From the NCBI RefSeq assembly GCF_000304475.1, contig NC_018950.1:248001-312000 (forward strand): a DNA stretch of 64,000 nucleotides. Reading direction: 5' to 3'. Positions within the stretch are counted from its first letter, which is position 1, and each line of letters begins with the position of its first letter. Shown piece after piece: positions 55,831-63,580 of the stretch. This DNA comes from Kazachstania africana CBS 2517 (lineage: Eukaryota > Ascomycota > Saccharomycetes > Saccharomycetales > Saccharomycetaceae). Made by a program: the position numbers and the translations under genes. The notes under the pieces are model-generated. The model ran no database searches. It was not told the origin of the DNA and was given only the letters and a program-made list of their open reading frames with translations.

Positions 55831-56910
55831 TTAATTAGATTTTTGTTGCTCTTCACTGCCATCCTCTTTCAATTCACTGGAATTTTCCTTTATTTCATCC
55901 TCTTCTTGCTCATTCAACACACTATTTAGTTTCAATTTCTTTGACCATGTATCCTCCATGGTATGCATATATTCATCGTAGATATCTTGTTTCAAAAATT
56001 TCTTGTTCAATGTTTGATATTCTTCGTTGAATTTTTGTACTTCCGGGTTGATATCACTTGCGTCACTGAATTGGGCTATTGTTCTCGTTATAATATACGT
56101 ATTTTCATTATCTTCATGGAATTTTTTTATGCTTTCATCGTTCTGTTCTGACAATTCACTAATTGTAGGTAATTTGACTTTAACGTTTTCAAAACCTTTC
56201 AATTGACCAGAGGGATCAAAGCCTAACCTTCTTCCCAGACATTCTACTAACAAGTTAGATAGTCCATTAGTGTTATTTCTAAAAGTGACATTAGCCCAAA
56301 CGTTTTTCAGTTTTTTTAAAGAAGTTTTTGGATTATCGAATTCGAAAAATTTTGATCTATGTAAATTGCATGCAATAATCGAATTAAAGAAGTGTTCCAT
56401 ATCATATAACTTGTAATGTTTACTTTTCATAAATTTGGCCCTCTTAGAATAAAGATAACCAGTCAATCTACTAAAATCACCAATTTTGAAAAAAGATTGA
56501 AATATCATCGTTTGGAAATGAGCAGAATTGAAAAAGTGCCAAATTTCACGTTTTCTTGGTGTTACACTCGTCCATTTCTTGAACCAATCGTAAAACTCAT
56601 TCGAGCCATAAGGAATAGTCTTTATATATTCTGTTAAGACGGTTTTTTGAATGGGTTTTATGGGGCTTCGAGGCTTTATAGGCTCTTTAGTCATCGGATC
56701 CTTTAGGTCCATGGTTAATAGTGTGTTTGCATTCTTGGGACGATAAATCAATGGTCTTAATGTCGCCTTTGTATTGAAGTAGGTGAAGTATTCGTCAATT
56801 GGTTTTCTAAGAGGAGGAGGAGGAGGAGGAGGAGGAGGAGGAGTTGTTGTGGTATTGAATCTCTTAAAAATGGTCACCGACGAAGACAATTTTGAAGAAG
56901 GCCTATACAT
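55831..56910 (-). CDS. MRP13: Mitochondrial small-subunit ribosomal protein Mrp13 (mS44)
   Basis: A 359-residue yeast-specific protein of the mitochondrial 37S subunit. The N-terminus is basic and Ser/Thr-rich (MYRPSSKLSSSVTIFKRFNTTTT), suiting a mitochondrial targeting signal. A run of ten prolines follows, then the conserved body with KTIPYGSNEFYDWFKKWTSVTPRKREIWHFFNSAHFQTMIFQSFFKIGDFSRLTGYLYSKRAKFM and VECLGRRLGFDPSGQLKGFENVKVKLPT. The C-terminal tail is acidic. It is slightly longer than S. cerevisiae Mrp13 (about 339). The position after GCD2 on the same strand equals YGR084C. The proline run is an oddity (see findings). Confidence 0.92.
   Translation of the reverse strand: MYRPSSKLSSSVTIFKRFNTTTTPPPPPPPPPPLRKPIDEYFTYFNTKATLRPLIYRPKNANTLLTMDLKDPMTKEPIKPRSPIKPIQKTVLTEYIKTIPYGSNEFYDWFKKWTSVTPRKREIWHFFNSAHFQTMIFQSFFKIGDFSRLTGYLYSKRAKFMKSKHYKLYDMEHFFNSIIACNLHRSKFFEFDNPKTSLKKLKNVWANVTFRNNTNGLSNLLVECLGRRLGFDPSGQLKGFENVKVKLPTISELSEQNDESIKKFHEDNENTYIITRTIAQFSDASDINPEVQKFNEEYQTLNKKFLKQDIYDEYMHTMEDTWSKKLKLNSVLNEQEEDEIKENSSELKEDGSEEQQKSN
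56811..56843 (-). repeat. (CCT)n proline-coding microsatellite in MRP13
   Basis: Thirty-three bases of GAG/GGA trinucleotide repeat on the plus strand, read as ten consecutive Pro codons (CCT) on the coding strand, directly after the likely presequence. Confidence 0.95.
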
Positions 56911-57378
56911 GACTAATACTACGAGGATATATGTAAAATTTCCCGTTTATGAAAGTGCTATGAAAGTCACTTCCTTCTGTTGATTCAGTGTATATCATCT
57001 ACTTTGGATTCGAGTCTCGGACAAACCATTTTTTTCTCTTCCATATTAGAAAACCATGATTATCGTAAGAAACATGACAGATGGAAGTGAATGAAGTGGA
57101 TGGAAGGTACGAATGGGAGATGTGAGATATTATTGTTGTTATGGGGACCGTGCAATTGACATTATTGTACTTTACAGCGGAGAAATGGGCAAATTTACTT
57201 GATTAGTATTTTGAAACGCGTAAAAAACCGAACAGTTTAGCTTGCATCGTAATGTAGCAGTGCTAACAAACCGAGAATGATGGCTAGCTATTTTGTATAG
57301 GAGGAATTGGTGGTAGTATTGAGAGGAGAATTGGATGGAGTAGTATTCTCCTGTATCTTAAGAGAGTACAAATAATAC
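56911..57378. other. Intergenic region between MRP13 and tRNA-Gly
   Basis: 468 bases; MRP13 promoter and tRNA 5' flank. RPL11B, which lies between MRP13 and PIL1 in S. cerevisiae, is absent. No gene is seen. Confidence 0.55.
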
Positions 57379-57449
57379 GCGCAAGTGGTTTAGTGGTAAA
57401 ATCCAACGTTGCCATCGTTGGGCCCCCGGTTCGATTCCGGGCTTGCGCA
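57379..57449 (+). tRNA. tRNA-Gly (GCC anticodon)
   Basis: A 71-base gene without intron: acceptor GCGCAAG/CTTGCGC, anticodon GCC in GTTGCCATC, T-arm CCCGGTTCGATTCCGGG and discriminator A. T-rich terminators follow at about 57,450-57,458. Confidence 0.98.
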
Positions 57450-57957
57450 TTTATTTTTTATTTGCTTCATCAAAATTTTTTGTTGTTTATAAATTTCCCT
57501 TTTGGGATTGATCTACATAGAAAAAAAAGGCCGAAGGGAGTCCGACGGAAATATTTTAATTTTTTTAGAGCTAGACCCTTTTGATATAGATGCAAGGGAT
57601 CAAAAGAGGTGAATGTAACAAATTTTAATCGAATTGGATTGAATTAAATTAAATTAAATTAAAAATTAATTTAGTCGAATACATAATAAGAAAATTTTAC
57701 ATAAAAGAAAAAAATGATATAGAAAAAGGTCAAATTTTTTTTTAGAGTTGTTTTTTTTGCTGGTTTTTAGTCTTACTCTCGTTTGAAAGGCGGAGTAATT
57801 GAATAACTAGTTAATAAAAAAGGGTGAATTTGGTAGGGATAAAAAATTTATAGAGAAAGAGAGAGAGAGAGGAGGATAAAGAAAAAAAATAATAGGAAGG
57901 GTAGGGTAGAGGATTTGAAATGATCTAATCTTTTTCATTATTTTTTTCTCTGTTTCT
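57450..57957. other. Intergenic region between tRNA-Gly and PIL1
   Basis: 508 bases, extremely AT-rich. ATTAAATTAAATTAAA-type AATTA repeats lie at about 57,640-57,670, and a GAGAGAGAGA purine tract near 57,856-57,876 is probably in the PIL1 3' region. No gene is seen. Confidence 0.5.
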
Positions 57958-58932
57958 TCAAGCAGTCTCAATTGGATCGTTACCTTGGACAATTTCTTCT
58001 TCTTCCACAATTTGTTCTTCATCATCAGACCATCTTGGTTCTTTATTGTGATCGCCTTGTAAGCCTTCTTCCTCGTCTTCTTCGTCTTCATAATCTTCAT
58101 AATCTTGTTTAAAACTTAAAGAAGGCTTAACTTGAGCAGAATCTAGAGTCCATTCATTCAAAGCACTTTCAGCATCGATGATAATTTGTTTTGAAGCTTC
58201 GTAACCGTCGTAAGCAGGTCTTGTTTCACCTGGAGTCACTGGAGAGTCATCAAGTAATTCTAGTAATGCCTTTCCGTAACCAGCGATCAAAGCGATTTTT
58301 TCAGAATGTTCAATGATTGAATCGAATTGATAATTGAAAGCTGCTCTTAATTTTGATCTTGTAATATTTGAAAGTTGAGCTTCTGCTACTAAAGATTCAG
58401 CTTCTGCTCTAACTAATTCTTGTTCTAATACTTCAATCTTTGGAGAACCAGGATCCTTGTATTTCAAGTATGCGATTTTATCGGTGATTTTATCTTTCCT
58501 ATCTCTTGAAGGTTGTACTGAACCTTCGATATCTCTAATTGATTTCAAAGTTAGACGATATTGATCGTATCTATCAATGAATTGATCATCCAATTCACTT
58601 ATTTCATAGATAAGAACACCTAATTTATCGGTGATATCACTGACATCATCATCATTCTCAAGACCCCAAATAGACAGTTGTTTTGCAGCTTCACGTCTTT
58701 CATTTGCAGCGATTTCCATTGAACGTAAGACATTTTTTTCAATTTTAACCAATTGAGATAATTTTCTTGATAATTCTGGACCAAAAGCGCCTGCAGCATT
58801 CTTACGCAATTGGAAAGCAAGACCACCTTTACCGAAAAATTTATTTTTTGTAGTTGAAGTTGGTGGAGGAGGGTTTTGCAATTGAGAAGCAGTTGGAGCC
58901 CTCGAATTTCTTAGAGAGTAAGTTCTGTGCAT
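57958..58932 (-). CDS. PIL1: Pil1, eisosome core BAR-domain protein
   Basis: A 324-residue plasma-membrane BAR protein that shapes eisosome furrows and is phosphorylated by Pkh kinases. It begins MHRTYSLRNSRAPTASQLQNPPPP, identical in style to S. cerevisiae Pil1. The Pil1/Lsp1 BAR region (about 35-275) includes FGPELSRKLSQLVKIEKNVLRSMEIAANERREAAKQLSIWG and YGKALLELLDDSPVTPGETRPAYDGYEASKQIIIDAE. The acidic C-terminus is shorter than in S. cerevisiae (about 339 in total). SQLQNPPPP and LVKIEKNVLRSME favour Pil1 over Lsp1. In S. cerevisiae PIL1 (YGR086W) is on the strand opposite to MRP13; here both are on the minus strand, so it has been locally inverted. Confidence 0.96.
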   Translation of the reverse strand: MHRTYSLRNSRAPTASQLQNPPPPTSTTKNKFFGKGGLAFQLRKNAAGAFGPELSRKLSQLVKIEKNVLRSMEIAANERREAAKQLSIWGLENDDDVSDITDKLGVLIYEISELDDQFIDRYDQYRLTLKSIRDIEGSVQPSRDRKDKITDKIAYLKYKDPGSPKIEVLEQELVRAEAESLVAEAQLSNITRSKLRAAFNYQFDSIIEHSEKIALIAGYGKALLELLDDSPVTPGETRPAYDGYEASKQIIIDAESALNEWTLDSAQVKPSLSFKQDYEDYEDEEDEEEGLQGDHNKEPRWSDDEEQIVEEEEIVQGNDPIETA

Positions 58933-60374
58933 TATTTTTATTTTAGAGAAACTTTCCTTCCAAATCGATTATGTCGAACGTAATTTCCAGATTGCTTTCC
59001 TATATGTATATGATTCGTTGTATTATAACAAAGAAACGAGACACTATTGAAGAAGAAGAAAATTTTTTTTTCCTTGACACTCCCTAAATGAAAGTTTTAC
59101 TCTTTTATATATTATGTGTGTGTATTTTTTTTCTTTCTAAAAAAATGGAGAGGGAAGGAAAAGCGAGAAAAATACAATTTGAGATTGAGAAGAGAGAAAA
59201 GCCAAGGGAGAAGAGAAAATATTAAAAAGATTAAGGGAAAAGACAGAGAGACAGAGATAGAGAGAGGGAGAGAGGGGAAGAGAATTATTGGGGACGGGGG
59301 TTACCCTATGTGAACAGATCATCCATTACATTGTGTGTAGTAAGTCTGCTGTCTGCTGCTGCCATTGCTTATATATGTTATGTATATCATGAGAAGAGGC
59401 TAGGTGGCTCTGTCTTGAAGTCCCCTTCCATTATCATGTGTGGATTGGCACAGCCATTCCAATTTTTTTTTTTTTTCTTCTGTGTCAATCTCTTTTCCAA
59501 AGGGGCAGACGGGAAGAAAGAAGTTGAGGGGCGGTGAAGGGAAGAGGGATTTGCAAGCAGAGCAACAAATATGTCACAGCGGGATCACACATTTTCCATC
59601 TTCAGTGATCTCTGTTCGTGTCTTATGTTATCACCTGTCTCTTGGCCGAACAATGTTAGTATGTAGTCGAGCAATAGTGCTGTGGCTGACAGAGAGACTT
59701 GGAAGATGGCAGACACTGTCCGGGGATTGTGCCCAACCACTTGCTCAATTGATACAACCGCACTCACTGCCATATCTTGATACAGTTATTAAACAAAGTG
59801 TTCTCGATCCGTCCCAACGTCTTACAAATAACGTCTTTGTTTCAGTCCGCGAAACACAATCTGCAACTTGACCATCACTTATATCGCTTTGTATATCGAT
59901 TCCCATACCATACATACATGGTCAATTTCACATAATTGACAATGCGGCATCCCAGCAAAGAGCAAATATCTTCTAATCATATAAAGAACATTTAAATATT
60001 CTAGAAAATTTTTCGCAACACATGTAATTATGTAGAGGATTCAGTCCCAAGAACGTATCCATGGGTGCACTGAACGTCCAACGCACTCGAATATTAAAGG
60101 AAGTCTTCGCTCGTGAGCATATATAATCTTTTTAAGCTGCCAGCAAAGAGCAAATTTGTCAGCAGGCTTTGTCATTTTTAACATTCTAATCCGCGTCCGA
60201 GTCGAAACTTTCGTAAGCGTCATATTACCTAACACAGATTACTTATCTTCAATGCTCGAACTATCTTTAACAGAAAGTATATAAACCATCGGCAATCCAT
60301 CAATAAAATGAATATGATTCTTGGTTCCTATAATAATAAAATATCAATAACAACTACAATAACTACAAACAAAA
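58933..60374. other. Long intergenic region between PIL1 and HSP31
   Basis: 1.44 kb divergent region. It contains a polypurine tract, a 16-base direct repeat (CCAGCAAAGAGCAAAT at 59952-59967 and 60140-60155) upstream of HSP31, and a TATATATG run at about 59,371. The 143-codon frame ending at 59,871 has no in-frame ATG at its 5' end and no family features. Conserved synteny ends here. Confidence 0.55.
59147..59300 (+). repeat. Polypurine (GA-rich) tract upstream of PIL1
   Basis: About 150 bases composed almost only of G and A on the plus strand (runs such as GAGAAGAGAGAAAAG and GAGAGAGGGAGAGAGGGG). On the PIL1 coding strand it is a pyrimidine tract located about 215-370 bases upstream of the start. 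Confidence 0.85.
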
Positions 60375-61091
60375 ATGGTCGCTAACAAGAGAGTTTTAAT
60401 CGCTTTAACTTCATATCACGGTCCTTTGTACGCTGATGGCAGCAAGACTGGTGTTTTCTTAGTCGAAGCTTTACATCCATTCAACACCTACAAAGCTAGA
60501 GGCTACGAAGTCGATTTCGTTTCTGAAACTGGTTCCTTCGGTTGGGACGCTCACTCTTTAACTGAAGATTTCTTAAACGGTCAAGACAGAAAAGATTACG
60601 AAAATAAAGACTCCGAATTCAACAAAGCTTTAGCTAACGTCAAGAAGCCAAGTGAAGTCAATGCTGCTGACTACTCTATCTTCTTCGCTTCTGCCGGTCA
60701 TGGTACTCTATTCGACTACCCAACCGCTAAAGGTTTACAAAGCATCGCCGCTGACATTTACGAACAAGGCGGTGTCTTATCTGCTGTCTGTCACGGTCCA
60801 GCTATTTTTGATGGCTTAAATGACAAGAAGACTGGTAAGAACGTCTTAACTGGAAAAGTTATTACCGGTTTCACTGATGTTGGTGAAGCTATCATGGGCG
60901 TCGACACCGTCATGAAGGAAAAGAACTTACTTTCTGTTGAAGATATTGCTAAGAAATACAATGTCAAATATTTGGCTCCAATTGGCCCATGGGATGACTT
61001 CTCCATCACCGATGGCAGAATTGTTACTGGTGTCAACCCAGCTTCTGCTAGCTCCGTCGCTACCAGATCCATGGATGCTGCTGAAAAATAA
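60375..61091 (+). CDS. HSP31: Hsp31-type DJ-1/PfpI glyoxalase and chaperone
   Basis: A 238-residue protein of the DJ-1/PfpI superfamily. S. cerevisiae Hsp31 (237 residues) is a glutathione-independent glyoxalase III that detoxifies methylglyoxal, with chaperone activity in stress. The catalytic triad region is visible: Glu31 (TGVFLVEALHPF), nucleophile Cys139 and His140 (GGVLSAVCHGPAIF). Other family blocks are ALTSYHGPLYADGSKTGVFL, YSIFFASAGHGTLFDYP and IGPWDDFSITDGRIVTGVNPASASS. Codon use is strongly biased toward favoured yeast codons, which suggests high expression. It lies beyond the end of conserved gene order, next to two phenolic acid decarboxylases. HSP32-34 paralogues cannot be excluded, but the single copy is called HSP31. 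Confidence 0.93.
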   Translation: MVANKRVLIALTSYHGPLYADGSKTGVFLVEALHPFNTYKARGYEVDFVSETGSFGWDAHSLTEDFLNGQDRKDYENKDSEFNKALANVKKPSEVNAADYSIFFASAGHGTLFDYPTAKGLQSIAADIYEQGGVLSAVCHGPAIFDGLNDKKTGKNVLTGKVITGFTDVGEAIMGVDTVMKEKNLLSVEDIAKKYNVKYLAPIGPWDDFSITDGRIVTGVNPASASSVATRSMDAAEK

Positions 61092-61152
61092 ACGATATAC
61101 CTTTTATAAATATTTATTAACTATTCTAATTTTATAATAAGGTTAAGACTAG

Positions 61153-61674
61153 TTAAAGTAAATTCTTTTCGCTGAGATTATTTGGGAAATTAGATGGTAA
61201 TTCTCCAGGAGGACAATTAATCACTTCATCATTATTTTTCCCGCAATCGCTCATAAACGTTAAAGTTGCAAATTCATCAATCAGTTTAGTAGGATAAGCT
61301 GGTCCAGCATCACGTAGAGCTTCCATCTGTGGGATAAAGTCTCTTTGCAGACAAATAACTTTTTCTGGATTATTTACAACCCATCGTGGGTACCAAATGG
61401 TACCGTGAACAAACTTCTGTTCTAAATTAACAATAATACTTACATCGGTACCCTTTGGTTCCAACCAGGACAACTTGTAAACGTCTGCTCCAACACGAAC
61501 CATGTATATGTTTTGACCGATTTCCCATAAACCACCAACAAGACCTTTATGAACTCGATAATCCATCTCACTTTCGTTTCTTATATAAATTTCACAAATA
61601 AAACCATTTTCATACGTGTAAACTAGACGCTTGCCTACAATAGCACTTAAATCATGAAGATCAAATGATACCAT
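61153..61674 (-). CDS. Phenolic acid decarboxylase (PadC family), divergent copy with altered active site
   Basis: A 173-residue lipocalin-like protein of the phenolic acid decarboxylase family (bacterial PadC/PAD; hydroxycinnamates to vinylphenols and CO2). It aligns end to end with the neighbouring copy: LVYTYENGF, EIYIRNESEMDYRVHKGLVGG, YKLSWLEPKGTDVS, HGTIWYPRWVV, FIPQMEALRDAGPAYPTKLIDEFATLTF. Tyr19, Tyr21 and Glu72 of the expected catalytic set are kept. Position 49, the arginine that follows GG in active enzymes (Arg41 in the Bacillus enzyme), is Leu (GGLW). Further changes around the pocket are W25F, S43K, T71L and T74K. The frame is intact with a TATA-like sequence at 61746-61753, so it is likely expressed but altered in activity or substrate. 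It ends 61 bases from HSP31 (convergent). Confidence 0.88.
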   Translation of the reverse strand: MVSFDLHDLSAIVGKRLVYTYENGFICEIYIRNESEMDYRVHKGLVGGLWEIGQNIYMVRVGADVYKLSWLEPKGTDVSIIVNLEQKFVHGTIWYPRWVVNNPEKVICLQRDFIPQMEALRDAGPAYPTKLIDEFATLTFMSDCGKNNDEVINCPPGELPSNFPNNLSEKNLL

Positions 61675-62575
61675 CTTTCCGTATATGTTGTTCCTGTGTT
61701 TCCCTTACCTTTTAATTGGGGACTAACGACCATGAAATACGGTAGTATTTATACATATATTGATTAAGTTTATAAGGAAAAATAAACTGGCTGTTTTGCA
61801 GAGTAGTGGCAGGAGAGTGATGCGTATACGAATGATTTCAGAATCTAATTATCGCAAGATTTTAGCAGCCTATATACACTTAACATTCCGGATGTGCAGA
61901 GTGTACAGTAACCGAACCGAACCGTCCACCTGCCATATTCTTCCATGGCCGCCGTGGCAACGCGGCACATACATATGTATATAAATGCAAAAGTAGATAC
62001 TGAAGTAATTGGAATATCTGGCAAACACTTGTATGGAATGTTCGTTTATACGTCCAAATGAATGTTCCAATCAATTTTGCTGCGGTATTTTGGCGTTCGT
62101 CTCTCGTTTACGGTTGCAGATCGAAAGAGAATAAATGGCGTTATTTTGAAGAGAAGAAGTACGGGGAAAAATGTTCAATTTTGGTACCTTAAAGTGTATG
62201 AGAAGCGAGATGATAACGGAAGACGCCATAGACGAAGGTCAATAATTCTCGCAACGGCTTGTTGAGCCATTCATTTTTAGTGTAAACTTGCGAACCGACA
62301 GACGTGGAACCCCGCACCAAGAGTATCAGCGAAGCAGCCGTTCACTTGAAACCTTGGCTGAAATACGGAAAGGTATCGCTTGGGAGAAGGATCCATAACG
62401 GTTCCGTCCGCCTCACGGAACCTGTACCTGAATTGACACTTCTTGGCTGAAAACATATAAAAGGGAAGTATAAAACGTCAAATTCAGATTCAAAATTCTA
62501 TCTTTTTTCAATGGCATATTCAATTTTGATAAAATTGATATTTATATATACATCTACCCACCAACTCAAAATAAT
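61675..62575. promoter_or_regulatory. Divergent promoter of the two phenolic acid decarboxylase genes
   Basis: 901 bases without a gene. It has CGG/CCG-rich sites typical of Zn2Cys6 factors: an ACCGA-ACCGA-ACCG array at 61911-61924 running into CCGTCCACCT (61922-61931), the related CCGTCCGCCT at 62404-62413 inside a perfect spaced palindrome, and an 11-base direct repeat CTTGGCTGAAA (62353-62363 and 62442-62452) that flanks the palindrome. TATA-like sequences lie near both ends. Induction by substrate is a reasonable inference only. Confidence 0.55.
62400..62422. promoter_or_regulatory. Perfect 8-base-arm palindrome (GGTTCCGT-N7-ACGGAACC)
   Basis: Arms 62400-62407 and 62415-62422 are exact reverse complements with a 7-base spacer. 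CCG and CGG triplets face inward 9 bases apart, the form bound by dimeric zinc-cluster activators. It lies 154 bases upstream of the active-type decarboxylase start and about 35 bases upstream of its TATA-like sequence TATAAAAG (about 62,455-62,462). Confidence 0.55.
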
Positions 62576-63091
62576 ATGCCTGCATTTGACAAACACGATT
62601 TAAGCGGTTTTGCTGGTAAACACATTGTTTACACTTACGACAACGGCTGGAACTACGAAATTTACGTTAAAAATGAAAAGACAATCGACTACCGTATTCA
62701 TTCTGGTATTGTTGGTGGTCGCTGGGTTAAAGATCAAGAAGTCTACATCGCTCGTGTCGGTGAACAAATTTACAAGATTTCATGGACTGAACCAACTGGT
62801 ACTGACGTCAGTTTGACTGCCAATTTGACTGACTTAATATACCACGGTACCATCTTCTTCCCACGTTGGGTTATCAACGACCCAAAGAAGACTGTTTGCT
62901 TCCAAAATGACTTCATCCCAAAGATGGAAGCCTATCGTGCCGAAGGTCCGGCCTACCCAACTGAAGTTATCGATGAATTCGCCACCATCACCTTTATTCA
63001 AGATGCTGGTCTCAATGATAATGATCTGATCAGTGTTCCACCTTCTGAGTTGCCACCAAACTTCCCAGAATGTCTACGTAAGAACAAATAA
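62576..63091 (+). CDS. Phenolic acid decarboxylase (PadC family), intact active site
   Basis: A 171-residue cytosolic beta-barrel enzyme. The family converts ferulic and p-coumaric acid to 4-vinylguaiacol and 4-vinylphenol without cofactor. The sequence reads like bacterial PadC: IVYTYDNGWNYEIYVKN, IDYRIHSGIVGGRWVKDQEV, YKISWTEPTGTDVSL, HGTIFFPRWV, VCFQNDFIPKMEAYR, VIDEFATITFIQDAGLND. The residues equivalent to Bacillus Tyr11, Tyr13, Arg41 and Glu64 are all present as Tyr19, Tyr21, Arg49 and Glu72. Codon use is strongly yeast-optimised, so if it was acquired from another organism it is well adapted. S. cerevisiae uses the unrelated Pad1/Fdc1 pair for this reaction. Transcribed away from its divergent paralogue. 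Confidence 0.93.
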   Translation: MPAFDKHDLSGFAGKHIVYTYDNGWNYEIYVKNEKTIDYRIHSGIVGGRWVKDQEVYIARVGEQIYKISWTEPTGTDVSLTANLTDLIYHGTIFFPRWVINDPKKTVCFQNDFIPKMEAYRAEGPAYPTEVIDEFATITFIQDAGLNDNDLISVPPSELPPNFPECLRKNK

Positions 63092-63580
63092 GTCTACATG
63101 ACATAATTCCATCCACCATTTCGCTCTCTTCTTTTATACGTTTTATATAGCATTTAACAAAACTAAATTAGCTTAGTTCTCCCACTTTTCCTTCCTCTTC
63201 TTGGAAGCATACGATATGATATTCGCTTCAGTAATGATAGAGCTTCTTATTCAATGCAGATCTTTTATATGACTTTTATCCAATCTCTCTCCGAAGGAAA
63301 AACTTTGAATTTGACGGGAAATATTCCGTCCAGAAACCAAACAGTATACAATATTTTGAAAAATTTTGATGATTAGAAATAGTCATATAAAGTAACATCA
63401 CTACGTACATAAAGTGAGATTTTGCATTTCTCTGAAAGCTACATTGGTTAAGAATAACCACGCAAAATTGCATTCATTTTCGCTACTTTCTTTCTAGACA
63501 ATCAAGATCTCTCCTTTTAACACTGTAAAGAAATAGAAGAAAAAGGTAGATCACTTACTGACGTATAAGAGAAAGAAGAA
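63092..63580. other. Intergenic region after the decarboxylase
   Basis: 489 bases; 3' flank of the decarboxylase and probable promoter of the following gene. No recognisable feature. Confidence 0.5.

Noticed and set aside
59440..59871. 143-codon plus-strand frame between PIL1 and HSP31
   Set aside because: The frame begins at a GTG and the composition is unremarkable; no family features.
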